Part shown: positions 17,292 through 25,767 of the stretch, in pieces
How the letters are laid out: each line of letters opens with the position of its first letter
Position numbering within the stretch: position 1 is the stretch's first letter
NCBI GenBank assembly: GCA_017861315.1
Contig: JAGFXP010000008.1
Location: 1-58,346, forward strand
Source of the DNA: Bacillota bacterium
Lineage (GTDB): Bacteria > Bacillota > Clostridia > Clostridiales > Clostridiaceae
Length of the DNA stretch: 58,346 nucleotides
Reading direction: 5' to 3'
The notes under the pieces: model-generated
Told to the model about the DNA's origin: nothing
Databases searched by the model: none
Seen by the model: only the letters and a program-made list of their open reading frames with translations
Program-made: the position numbers and the translations under genes

Positions 17292-18641
17292 CTATAGGAC
17301 TCTCATGAGGGCCCGAGCTTTATCGATAGTCTCGTCGTACTCAGCTTCCTTCTCTGATTCCCAGGTGATCCCGCCGCCTACTCCAAAGCAGGCCTTGCCT
17401 TCTTTCATGAGTATGGTCCTTATGACTATGTTCAGGTCCGCATTCCCGTCGAAGCCTATATACCCTATGCAGCCCGTGTATATATTCCTCCTGGTAGGCT
17501 CAAGCGTCTCGATAACTTCCATTGACCTCACCTTAGGGGCTCCAGTTATTGAGCCTCCGGGGAAGCAGGCCTTGATGCAGCCGACAGCCGTGCATCCGTC
17601 CTTCAGTTCGCCGACCACAGTCGAGACCAGATGGAACACGGTGCTGTACTCCTCCAGCTTGAAAAGCTCCGTCACCTTCACCGTGAACGGCTTGCAGACC
17701 TTGCTCAGGTCGTTCCTCTCCAGGTCGACTATCATCAGGAGCTCCGACTTGTCTTTTTCGCTGTCCAGAAGTTCCTGCCTGTTCCTCAGATCTTCTGCTT
17801 CGTCTTTACCCCTGGGCCTGGTGCCCTTGATGGGCCTGGTTTCGACTATCCTGTCCTTTATCCTCAGAAACCTCTCGGGAGATGAGCAGACGATGCTGAA
17901 ATCCTCCACATTGAGGAATGCGGCGAAGGGGGCCGGATTGATATGCCGCAGGTCCCTGTATACATCGTAGGGAGCCTTTTGGGTTTCGCAGCAGAATCTC
18001 TGCGTCAGGTTTGTTATATAAACATCCCCGCTCCTGATATACTGCCTCACCCTTTCCACTGTTTCGATGTAGCCTTCCTTAGTGAAGTTGGAACGGAATA
18101 CCGTGTTGCTCCCTGTCACTTCACCGTACGTGACTTTATCCCCGACCGATATCCTGCGCTTCAGCTCCCTGACGCTGTCTTCCCTGGGCCTCAATATCCC
18201 CAGGGCTGTTACATATGTTTTCTTTTCCAGGTTGTCCACTATTACCGCATTGTCATAAAAATAGAAATACAGGTCCGGTATCTTCACATCCTCCAACGCA
18301 ATCACCGGGATCTTTTCTATTGTCCTGGCCAGATCATAGGAAAAATACCCCATTGCTCCCGCAACATAGGGCAGGCCTGTGTTGTTTTCTATCCTGTATC
18401 TGCCTATCATCCTGTCCAGTTCTTCAAAGGGCTCTCCCCCGAATTCCCTGCCGTCTACGGTGCATACGCCGTTTTCATATTTGAAGGCCGCGAAATGGTT
18501 CAGCCCTATGAAAGAGTACCTTCCCAGATCCTCGGCTCCCTTGCCGCTGTCAAGAAAAGCGGCTGATCTGTCGTCCCTGAAGATTGAATATATATCGAAC
18601 GCGTCAAGTCCCGTCTCTATCTCTTCTATCAAATAGTCCAT
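17292..18641 (-). CDS. pabB: Aminodeoxychorismate synthase component I
   Basis: Chorismate-using subunit that makes aminodeoxychorismate with ammonia from PabA. The 449-residue protein has an N-terminal domain and a chorismate-binding domain with DVYITNLTQRF, CSSPERFL, the PabB-diagnostic PIKGT (with the Lys that forms an adduct with chorismate; anthranilate synthase has Ala there), PGGSITGAPK, and CFGVGGGITWESE. It overlaps neither neighbour and lies 7 bases from pabA. Confidence 0.94.
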   Translation of the reverse strand: MDYLIEEIETGLDAFDIYSIFRDDRSAAFLDSGKGAEDLGRYSFIGLNHFAAFKYENGVCTVDGREFGGEPFEELDRMIGRYRIENNTGLPYVAGAMGYFSYDLARTIEKIPVIALEDVKIPDLYFYFYDNAVIVDNLEKKTYVTALGILRPREDSVRELKRRISVGDKVTYGEVTGSNTVFRSNFTKEGYIETVERVRQYIRSGDVYITNLTQRFCCETQKAPYDVYRDLRHINPAPFAAFLNVEDFSIVCSSPERFLRIKDRIVETRPIKGTRPRGKDEAEDLRNRQELLDSEKDKSELLMIVDLERNDLSKVCKPFTVKVTELFKLEEYSTVFHLVSTVVGELKDGCTAVGCIKACFPGGSITGAPKVRSMEVIETLEPTRRNIYTGCIGYIGFDGNADLNIVIRTILMKEGKACFGVGGGITWESEKEAEYDETIDKARALMRVL

Positions 18642-18648
18642 ATTCCCG

Positions 18649-19230
18649 TCACCTCTTAAAGCTCTTGGCTTCTTCCAGAAAATTTTTCAGCATCTCATGG
18701 CCGCACTCCGTCAGCTCTGCCTCCGGATGAAACTGGACTCCCTCTACAAGGAACTCCCTGTGCCTGATTCCCATGATTACCCCGTCGGCAGTCTCGCTTG
18801 TCACCTCAAGGCACTCGGGAAGCGAGTCCCTTTCAATTATAAGGGAATGGTACCGTGTCACCTTCACCGGATTCTTGATACCCCTGAACACACCGGCGTT
18901 GTTGTGGTATACGTCAAAAACCTTGCCGTGCACGGGCTCCTTGCCTTTGACAATTTTGGCCCCGAATGCATATCCAATCCCCTGATGCCCCAGGCATATC
19001 CCCAGGATCGGTATCCTTCCGCTGAATTCCCTGATGACGTCTATGCAGATTCCCGACTGCTCGGGAGTCTTAGGTCCCGGCGAGATTATTATCCCTTGCG
19101 GCTGCATCCTCTCGATATCCTCCAAGGTCAGCATATCGTTCCTGCAGACCACAACCTCTTCCTGCAGCTCCTCCAGATATCTTACCAGGTTGTATACAAA
19201 CGAATCATAGTTGTCTATCATTAGAAACAT
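18649..19230 (-). CDS. pabA: Aminodeoxychorismate synthase glutamine amidotransferase
   Basis: Class I glutamine amidotransferase subunit, 193 residues. It has the opening MFLMIDNYDSFVYNL, the oxyanion ISPGPKTPEQSG, the nucleophile Cys in GICLGHQGIG, and the His-Glu pair in VQFHPEAEL. PabA and TrpG cannot be told apart by sequence. The pabB and pabC neighbours, and the lack of trp genes, point to folate synthesis. Confidence 0.93.
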   Translation of the reverse strand: MFLMIDNYDSFVYNLVRYLEELQEEVVVCRNDMLTLEDIERMQPQGIIISPGPKTPEQSGICIDVIREFSGRIPILGICLGHQGIGYAFGAKIVKGKEPVHGKVFDVYHNNAGVFRGIKNPVKVTRYHSLIIERDSLPECLEVTSETADGVIMGIRHREFLVEGVQFHPEAELTECGHEMLKNFLEEAKSFKR

Positions 19231-19301
19231 CCGCGATCTCCTTTTAAAACAAAAATACTTTCTCAGATTTACACGTTATATTATATCCTCTGGCATGCAG
19301 A

Positions 19302-19336
19302 AAGGCCACCCCGGATTTTCATCCTTAGGTGGCCTT
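19302..19336 (-). terminator. Hairpin after the glycyl-radical enzyme relic
   Basis: Arms AAGGCCACC (19302-19310) and GGTGGCCTT (19328-19336) around a 17-base loop. It lies just downstream of the relic's stop codon on the minus strand and upstream of pabA, so it probably once ended the glycyl-radical enzyme transcript. Confidence 0.65.
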
Positions 19337-19352
19337 CTATTATTTGTTCAGT

Positions 19353-19612
19353 TTACTCTATTACTGTACGGCTTATGATTTCATCCTGGACTTCCTTGCA
19401 AAGCTCAACAAAGAAAGCGCAGTATCCCGCAACGCGTACAATAAGATCGCGATATTCTTCAGGGTGCAATTGGGCTTGTTGTAACGTCTTGTTATCGACG
19501 CAGAAGAACCACTTGTTATTTTAAAGTTATGAGCCAAGACTCATCGGCCTACCAAGTACGCTTCTTTAAGAAGCGTAAGACGTTTAGGTAGATCTGACTT
19601 TCTCTGCAACAT
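19353..19612 (-). pseudogene. Remnant of a glycyl-radical enzyme (pyruvate formate-lyase family)
   Basis: Two family pieces remain. Upstream, a GGAGGAAT site and ATG 19612 begin a 23-codon piece, MLQRKSDLPKRLTLLKEAYL, like the N-terminus of glycyl-radical enzymes, stopped by TGA at 19541. Downstream in another frame, ending at TAA 19353, is the C-terminal glycyl loop: [20 protein letters not shown], then [13 protein letters not shown] and [11 protein letters not shown]. The radical Gly sits in RVAGYC. A normal enzyme has about 800 residues, so about 2 kb is missing. The class (formate lyase, diol dehydratase, decarboxylase or hydroxyproline dehydratase) cannot be told. No activase gene is nearby. 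Confidence 0.85.
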
Positions 19613-19727
19613 AATATTCCTCCTCTGCGAATTTCGCCTTCAATTTTCGATGGTTATTGCACTATCGCAACTTCTATACAGATATATTACCATTTCTTAG
19701 TTTTAACCACCAATCGGCTTTGAAACT

Positions 19728-19777
19728 AAAAAAATCACCCCTTAGTTGTTTTTCATACAACCTTCAGAGTGATTTTT
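19728..19777 (-). terminator. Terminator after yebC
   Basis: Outer arms AAAAATCAC/GTGATTTTT and inner arms GTTGT/ACAAC. On the minus strand the 3' arm ends in a run of seven T. It lies about 20 bases past the yebC stop. Confidence 0.8.
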
Positions 19778-19795
19778 CGAATATCATAGTGCAGC

Positions 19796-20533
19796 TTATC
19801 CCTCAAATCCCTCAGGGAACTCAGCGTTGTGGTAGATGTCCTGGACGTCGTCGTCATCCTCGAGGGCGTCTATCATCTTCTGGAACTTTACAGAAGCCTC
19901 TTCATCGATAGCTGTGTAAGTGTCAGGGACCATCTTGACTTCTGCTTCAAGGAATTCAAGCCCGTTGGCTTCAAGCGCTTCTCTAACTGTACCGAAATCT
20001 TCCGGAGCAGTGGTTATCTCAAAGACTTCCTCTTCTGAGCTGAAGTCCTCAGCCCCTGAATCAAGAGCCATCATCATCATCTCGTCTTCATCCATCTCGT
20101 CTGTCTTCTCTATTACGATTACGCCCTTCTGCTGGAACATGAAGGATACGCAGCCTGTTGAACCCATGTTTCCGCCGTGCTTGGTGAAAGCATATCTTAC
20201 GTTGGCGGCTGTCCTGTTCTTGTTGTCTGTAAGCGCATTTACTATGACAGCTGTTCCAGCCGGACCGTATCCTTCATAAACTATTTCTTCATAGTTGACG
20301 CCTTCCAGTTCACCGGAACCTTTTTTTATCGCTCTCGTGATTGTATCCATAGGCATGTTGTTTGCCTTAGCCTTTGCAACAACGTCTCTCAGCCTTGCGT
20401 TAGTGTCCAGGCTTGCTCCGTCCTTTGCAGCAATCATTATTTCCTTGCCCAGTTTTGTGAATATCTTACCTCTTTTTGCATCTGTCTTGCTCTTTTTAGC
20501 TTGAATGTTATGCCATTTTGAATGTCCTGACAT
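19796..20533 (-). CDS. yebC: YebC/PmpR-family protein
   Basis: A 245-residue YebC-family protein, opening [18 protein letters not shown] and containing GRGANMP-like [10 protein letters not shown] and a C-terminal acidic domain. Members have been described as transcription regulators and, more recently, as factors that help ribosomes through proline-rich stretches. It lies at the end of a minus-strand run and is followed by its own terminator. Confidence 0.95.
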   Translation of the reverse strand: MSGHSKWHNIQAKKSKTDAKRGKIFTKLGKEIMIAAKDGASLDTNARLRDVVAKAKANNMPMDTITRAIKKGSGELEGVNYEEIVYEGYGPAGTAVIVNALTDNKNRTAANVRYAFTKHGGNMGSTGCVSFMFQQKGVIVIEKTDEMDEDEMMMMALDSGAEDFSSEEEVFEITTAPEDFGTVREALEANGLEFLEAEVKMVPDTYTAIDEEASVKFQKMIDALEDDDDVQDIYHNAEFPEGFEG

Positions 20534-20623
20534 GAATACTTCCTCCTAAAACGAATATTTATTATAAATTTTTCCTAAGTTTTTTTATAAAAAGCCTTAA
20601 ACATTATATCATATAGGCCTGCA

Positions 20624-21271
20624 TCATTTCAAACTCAATTTGCCCTCCGGGTTCTTGAAGAAGTATTCGGGATCGCCCTCGCTTATCGTGCACCTGCCGC
20701 TGAGCGCTTCTGTGACCTTCCCGCTGACTTCCTGTATCTTATCGGCTTCGCAGTAGGTCATCACCTTAACCTTGTCGGTGTAGACCGTGTCCTCGATGAA
20801 CCAGCCGTTCTGCTCAAACATGTACTGGAGCTTGCCGAGAGCGTCGTATTCTATGTCGATGGTCAGCGGCGCTCCCTTGACCCTCTCGACTATTTCGCCT
20901 TCCTTTATCGCGTCCGAGGCCGCCTTCGAATAGGCTCTCACCAAACCTCCCTTGCCCAGCAGCACGCCGCCGAAATATCTCGTGACTACAACGGCGACGT
21001 CAGTGACGCCGTTCTTCTTGATTGCGTCCAGCACGGGTACTCCTGCGGTTCCCTGGGGCTCTCCGTCGTCGCTGTACCTCTGTATGCCCATGTTCTCGCC
21101 TATTATATAGGCATATACGTTGTGCCTTGCTTCCTTATGCTCTCCCCTTATCCTGTTTACAAAATCCCTGGCTTCACTCTCTTCGCAAACCCTGAGAGCG
21201 TGCCCTATAAAAACGGATTTCTTTTCCTCGAATTCCGAAACCGCTTCGTTCTTTATCGTAAAGTATCCCAA
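20624..21271 (-). CDS. IMPACT/YigZ-family protein
   Basis: A 215-residue protein with the IMPACT N-terminal domain: KKSVFIGHALRV, ARHNVYAYIIG, QRYSDDGEPQGTAGVPVL and VVVTRYFGGVLLGKGGLVRAY. It has a C-terminal DUF1949-like ferredoxin-fold region. The family is conserved but its role in bacteria is unclear. It starts 16 bases after the HEAT-repeat gene. Confidence 0.92.
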   Translation of the reverse strand: MGYFTIKNEAVSEFEEKKSVFIGHALRVCEESEARDFVNRIRGEHKEARHNVYAYIIGENMGIQRYSDDGEPQGTAGVPVLDAIKKNGVTDVAVVVTRYFGGVLLGKGGLVRAYSKAASDAIKEGEIVERVKGAPLTIDIEYDALGKLQYMFEQNGWFIEDTVYTDKVKVMTYCEADKIQEVSGKVTEALSGRCTISEGDPEYFFKNPEGKLSLK

Positions 21272-21286
21272 TCCTAATCCACCCTT

Positions 21287-21943
21287 CTAAAGCGTTCTTC
21301 CTTGTAAATAATTCTCGGCGGCGTACTTCAAGTAGTCCTTGTCGGCATTTTCGAATATTTCCTTTATCCTGTCATATGCCGCCAGGCTCTCCAGCCTGTC
21401 CAGCGCCTTGATGGCATAGCAGACAACCTGCGGATTCTCGTCCTCAAGCGCCTTTATGAGCGCCGTCTCAAAGTAAATGTCGCATATCTTTCCCATGGCA
21501 GATACCGCCATTCGCCTTATGTTGATGTGGTTGTGCACCAGAGCCTTCCTCAAGGTGCCGTAGCCTTCCCTCAGCTTCGTTTCGCCAAGTATCCAGACAG
21601 CGGTCTCCTTCTCCCTGGACCTCATCAGGCTGTAGTTCCTTACGATGTAGTCAACCAGAGCCGCCTGAAGCTCCTGCCCGAGGCAGCTTAGTGCACCTAC
21701 CTTGTCAGCCTTGGGGGAATTTGCTATCTTGCGGAACAGCTCGTCCACTCCGCTGCAGCTGGCTATCATGCCGTATTTTATTTTTCCGTTAATTATGTGC
21801 GACCGGACGGTCTCCCTGTCCGTCCCCCTGATCCTGCTGATAGCCTCGGCGCTTTTGCCCTCAAGATACAGGTAGTAGCTTATATCCTCGTCAGAGAATG
21901 TTTCGCTTTTGCCCCAGTCCACATTAAGCAAGCTATCCTTCAT
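21287..21943 (-). CDS. HEAT-repeat protein
   Basis: A 218-residue soluble protein. The N-terminal 55 residues include an HTH-like stretch (AISRIRGTDRETVRSHI). The rest has HEAT-type helical repeats, clearest at about 115-200 (GTLRKALVHNHINIRRMAVS and ALEDENPQVVCYAIKALDRL). HEAT repeats usually bind proteins. No specific function can be assigned. Its start overlaps the 3' end of the MocR gene by 11 bases, which suggests coupling. Confidence 0.78.
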   Translation of the reverse strand: MKDSLLNVDWGKSETFSDEDISYYLYLEGKSAEAISRIRGTDRETVRSHIINGKIKYGMIASCSGVDELFRKIANSPKADKVGALSCLGQELQAALVDYIVRNYSLMRSREKETAVWILGETKLREGYGTLRKALVHNHINIRRMAVSAMGKICDIYFETALIKALEDENPQVVCYAIKALDRLESLAAYDRIKEIFENADKDYLKYAAENYLQGRTL

Positions 21944-23372
21944 TGACCTTCACCCCGCAACCGTAATCGGATATGATGCCGGAAAGTATCTCTATGCCTC
22001 TCCTTATCTGTCCCTCGTCTGCCGTCGAAAAGCTCAGCCTGAAATACTTGTCCCCTTCCTTGGGGTTCTTGTAAAACATCCCTCCGGGCGTCACAAGCAC
22101 CTTTTTCGCCTTGGCCAGCCTGAAAAGCTTTATTGCGTCTATGCTGAAGCTGTCGCTGATCCTGAGGTAGAAATGGAGCCCGCCGCCGGGGCTGAGATAT
22201 TCCACCTTTTGCCCCAGGATTTCGTCTATGCACTGCTCCATCACCCTGTACCTGGACTTGTATATCCCTTTAAGCTTATCTATATATTCTATCCAATAGC
22301 CCTTGTTTATATACATCTCCAGCGCCCTCTGCATAAGGCTTGATGTGGCAATGTCCGTATTGAATTTGGAGTTCTGTATGGCCTCCCTGTATTTTGGCGG
22401 GGTAATGAGATACCCGAGCCTTATCCCCGGGAGAAACAGCTTTGAGAAGCTTTTTACGTATATCACCCTGTTTTTCTTGTCAAGGCTCCTGAAGCTGCTG
22501 TAGGGTATGGACTCGTCGAAGATGAGCTCGCTCAGGTAGTCATCCTCTATAATGAAGAAATCGTATATCTCTGCCAGCTGCAGTATCCTTTTCTTCTCCT
22601 CAAGTCCGTAGCTCATTCCGGACGGATTCTGGAAATAGCTCATGGTGTAGAAGCAGCTTATGCTGTTCTTCATGAGAAGCTTCTCCAGCTTGTCAACATC
22701 AATTCCGTTTTTTCCTATAGGCATGTCTATGATGTTTGCCATCCTCGACTTGAAAACCGACAGCGCTCCGCTGTATGTGGGCTTCTCCACGAGAACGTAG
22801 TCGTTCTGGTTTATCAGCGCCTTTGATATTATATCTATGCCCTGCTGGGCTCCGGTGACTATCAGTATGTCTTCGCTCTTAACCTTTTCGTTCCAGAAAA
22901 CCCTGCTTATGGTCTCCCGGAGGCCTTCGTAGCCTAGAGCCTCCTGGGTTATGAGCGCCTCGGCGCCGTCCCTGTCAAGGACCTCGTCCAGCACGCTTTT
23001 GAAGCTCGTGATCGGGAAAAACTCCGTGGTCAGCATCTCCCCTGTCAGGTCGATATAATCATCTGTCGACTCCCTGGATATCAGCTTGAGCCCGCTGCTG
23101 TATTCCTTTTTGAAAGACCTGCTGGAGTCCCTCATCTTGGCGTAGGTTCCGCTGCCTTTTTTCCGGAACGCATACCCTTCGTTCTCAAGCTTGTTGTATG
23201 CGCTGACGACCGTGTCAGTATTTACGCCGAGGAAATCGGCAAGCGCCCTTATGGACGGCAGCTTCTCCCCGTCCACTATCCTGTTTTCATCTATGAGCCG
23301 CTTAATCCTGTGGGCTATTGCTGAATACTTCGCTTCGTCCTGCCGGCCGAAGTAAACCCGATACTTTTCCAT
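21933..23372 (-). CDS. MocR-type GntR regulator with aminotransferase domain
   Basis: A 479-residue MocR protein. A GntR winged helix fills about 1-80 (ALADFLGVNTDTVVSAYNKL is the recognition region). A fold-type I aminotransferase domain follows, with VTGAQQGID, FQNPSGMSYG, EDDYLSEL and the PLP Lys in SFSKLFLPGIRLGY. Such regulators sense PLP or an amine and control pyridoxal, GABA or taurine genes. The target is not evident; no pdx or gab gene lies beside it. Confidence 0.9.
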   Translation of the reverse strand: MEKYRVYFGRQDEAKYSAIAHRIKRLIDENRIVDGEKLPSIRALADFLGVNTDTVVSAYNKLENEGYAFRKKGSGTYAKMRDSSRSFKKEYSSGLKLISRESTDDYIDLTGEMLTTEFFPITSFKSVLDEVLDRDGAEALITQEALGYEGLRETISRVFWNEKVKSEDILIVTGAQQGIDIISKALINQNDYVLVEKPTYSGALSVFKSRMANIIDMPIGKNGIDVDKLEKLLMKNSISCFYTMSYFQNPSGMSYGLEEKKRILQLAEIYDFFIIEDDYLSELIFDESIPYSSFRSLDKKNRVIYVKSFSKLFLPGIRLGYLITPPKYREAIQNSKFNTDIATSSLMQRALEMYINKGYWIEYIDKLKGIYKSRYRVMEQCIDEILGQKVEYLSPGGGLHFYLRISDSFSIDAIKLFRLAKAKKVLVTPGGMFYKNPKEGDKYFRLSFSTADEGQIRRGIEILSGIISDYGCGVKVNEG

Positions 23373-23454
23373 GCTGCACCTGCCCGAAAATAATATTTTT
23401 ATCTGAAAGAAAGCGAACCTATATCGTCATCAGAAATAAGTTCGCCGCAGTTAT

Positions 23455-24351
23455 TTATAAAAAATACACGTTTTCTTTGAAAAGGACCTTGCCCTCATCA
23501 GACTTATAGTCCCTGGTGTCCTTCTTGATTATGTTCTTTTCCCATAGCTTGTTCAGGATCTCCTCCATATTTATGCTGTAGCTGTTGAAAACCTTGTCGT
23601 TCTCCACGTCTTCAGCGCTTAGAAAGCTGTCCCTATCGTTCATGAAATCGATTAGAACTCCGCAGTAGTTCCTTATGGAATCGTCCACCGCACCCTGCAC
23701 AAAGCTCAAGGCAGCCGTTATGACCTCTTTCTTGTCGCCCATGTTGAAGAACAGGTTCTCTACATGGCTCTTGAAACCGCTGCTCAGGTTCATGGCCATC
23801 GTCATGGCGTCCTTGCTTATCATATATCCCGATGAATTCACGTACAACTTCGCGTACTCTTCCATCGATTTGACCGCGGCGGTATACGCCGTGAAAATCC
23901 CTTCGTTCTGTATGTACTTCCTGCAGAGCCCGATGCTTTTCAGGAGGTTGCCGAGATAAACCATGTTCCACCTTTCTCGGTCCAGGTCAGGGTAGAACCT
24001 TCCGTTGTCATACCTGTTGGTTATGTCTGCGTCCTTGGAAAAAACCAGCCTTGAGGAAGCAAACACCCTGTGGATGAAACCGCCTCTCAGGTCTTCCTCA
24101 TACAATACCAGAAACTTGCTCTTGCTCATCACTTTACTATGTACAGGCACGCCTTTTTCTTCCGTGTATATGTTCTTCATGGCATTCATTTTCTGGTCAA
24201 CGATCACGAACAGATCGATGTCTGACTCGTCCCACAGATCTCCCGTAACCATGCTTCCGAACACCATTACCGCAAGAACCGAGTCATTGCTTTTCAATCT
24301 TTCAACAATGGAATTAAAGGCCTTCTGATACTGCAATATAGACTTCTCCAT
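23455..24351 (-). CDS. Nucleotidyltransferase-domain protein
   Basis: A 298-residue protein. The N-terminal pol-beta-like nucleotidyltransferase motif VFGSMVTGDLWDESDIDLFV supplies the GS and DxD catalytic elements. The C-terminal two thirds are helical with no clear family, perhaps HEPN-like. It may transfer nucleotides to a small molecule, tRNA or protein. It has no small HEPN partner gene next to it, so a two-gene MNT/HEPN toxin-antitoxin pair is unlikely. Confidence 0.75.
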   Translation of the reverse strand: MEKSILQYQKAFNSIVERLKSNDSVLAVMVFGSMVTGDLWDESDIDLFVIVDQKMNAMKNIYTEEKGVPVHSKVMSKSKFLVLYEEDLRGGFIHRVFASSRLVFSKDADITNRYDNGRFYPDLDRERWNMVYLGNLLKSIGLCRKYIQNEGIFTAYTAAVKSMEEYAKLYVNSSGYMISKDAMTMAMNLSSGFKSHVENLFFNMGDKKEVITAALSFVQGAVDDSIRNYCGVLIDFMNDRDSFLSAEDVENDKVFNSYSINMEEILNKLWEKNIIKKDTRDYKSDEGKVLFKENVYFL

Positions 24352-24408
24352 TAAATATTTCCCCCCGCGTTACAATTTGATACTCTAAAGCTAATTATAT
24401 AATAAAAG

Positions 24409-24440
24409 CGGGCATAATTACAATGGAATAATTATGCCCG
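24409..24440 (-). terminator. Terminator after mtaD
   Basis: Perfect 12-bp stem CGGGCATAATTA/TAATTATGCCCG with an 8-base loop. The minus strand continues CTTTTATTATA. It ends the hflX-mtaD transcript. Confidence 0.88.
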
Positions 24441-24468
24441 TGAAATTTTTCATTCATTTTTTCAATAG

Positions 24469-25749
24469 TTATGACAAATCTGCCGCTATCCTTGCTGCCT
24501 CATAGATAACCCTTTCCTCGTCGATTGACCTGAATTCGCCCTTCTCCATGATCAGCTTCCCGTTAATTATGACATATTCGACTTCGCTGCCGTTTGCAGA
24601 GAACACAAGGTTCGAATGTATGTCGTGCACAGGCACCATCGACGGCTTTTTCATGCTGACCATTATGAGGTCCGCCAGATGCCCCTGCCTGATCCTCCCG
24701 AGATTTCCGAACCCGAGGGCTGCCGCACCGTTGGCCGCTGCAATCTCAAGCATTGCCCTGCCGCTCAGGACGGTGGTATCCCTGCAGGTGAGCTTCTGCA
24801 GCAGTGCGCCTGCCTTCATCTCCCCGAACATGTTGAGGCAGTTGTTGCTGGAAGCGCCGTCTGTTCCGAGGCACACGCGGATGCCCCTGTCCAGCATTTC
24901 TTCCACCCTGGCAGCACCGCTTGCGAGCTTCATGTTGCTGACAGGATTGTGGACCGGACTCACATCCCTGCTCTTCATGATCTCCATGTCGCCCTCCGTA
25001 AGGTATACGCAGTGGGCGGCCATGGTCTTCACATCAAATATGCCGGCCTCCAGCAGGAGTTCGGACGGCGTCTTGCCGTATTTCGACCTGACTATCCTTT
25101 GTTCATCCTCTGTCTCGGAGACATGTATATGGATGCCGCAACCGAGGTCCTTTGCTGCAGCTGCAATTGCTTTCAGCGCATCCTCGCTGAGCGTATAAGG
25201 TGAATGGGGCGCCAGCATCGCCCTGCTCATGCCGGATTTCTCCGAATTGATACCCTCAACGCTGCCCAGGTAGCTGTTCAGCAGGCTTTCCCAGGCATCA
25301 CCCATGATCGGGTAGCCGAGTACAGCCCTCATGCCGTATTCCTCCGCGCACCTTTTAACCTCATCCTGATAGAAATACATATCGCTGAAGGTTGTGGTAC
25401 CGCTCCTCAGCATCTCGACCATGGCCAGGTTGGAGCCTGCAGCTATGTGCTCCCCCCTGAACTTTGCCTCCATCGGCCATACCTTTTCGTTAAGCCACCT
25501 CATCAGGGGAAGTCCTTCGCCGTATCCCCTCAGCAGTGTCATCGCCATATGTGTATGGCAGTTGACAAGCCCGGGCATAACGCAGTAGTCCTTTCCGTCG
25601 ATAATCCTGAGCCCATCCAGGCAGCCATCATAAGCGCCTGCGGACACGCGGGATATGGCATCGCCCTTTATAAGCACATATCCCCTCTCTATGACCTCGT
25701 TTAAAGGATCCAGCGTAACAATCATTGCGTCCCTGATCAAAATATCCAT
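24469..25749 (-). CDS. mtaD: 5-methylthioadenosine/S-adenosylhomocysteine deaminase (amidohydrolase family)
   Basis: A 426-residue metal-dependent amidohydrolase. It has the metal motif HTHMAMTLLRG (HxH), the LPLMRWL lid typical of MtaD/SahD, IHIHVSETEDE, AAHCVYLTEGD, the active-site HNPVSNMKLASG, and GTDGASSNN. These fit deamination of adenosine thioethers to inosyl forms; related cytosine or guanine deaminases are less likely. It starts 18 bases after hflX. Confidence 0.85.
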   Translation of the reverse strand: MDILIRDAMIVTLDPLNEVIERGYVLIKGDAISRVSAGAYDGCLDGLRIIDGKDYCVMPGLVNCHTHMAMTLLRGYGEGLPLMRWLNEKVWPMEAKFRGEHIAAGSNLAMVEMLRSGTTTFSDMYFYQDEVKRCAEEYGMRAVLGYPIMGDAWESLLNSYLGSVEGINSEKSGMSRAMLAPHSPYTLSEDALKAIAAAAKDLGCGIHIHVSETEDEQRIVRSKYGKTPSELLLEAGIFDVKTMAAHCVYLTEGDMEIMKSRDVSPVHNPVSNMKLASGAARVEEMLDRGIRVCLGTDGASSNNCLNMFGEMKAGALLQKLTCRDTTVLSGRAMLEIAAANGAAALGFGNLGRIRQGHLADLIMVSMKKPSMVPVHDIHSNLVFSANGSEVEYVIINGKLIMEKGEFRSIDEERVIYEAARIAADLS

Positions 25750-25767
25750 CTCTCTACCCCCGCTGCT

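Noticed and set aside
23455..24351. MNT/HEPN toxin-antitoxin system
   Set aside because: The nucleotidyltransferase is a single 298-residue protein; no small HEPN gene or partner adjoins it.
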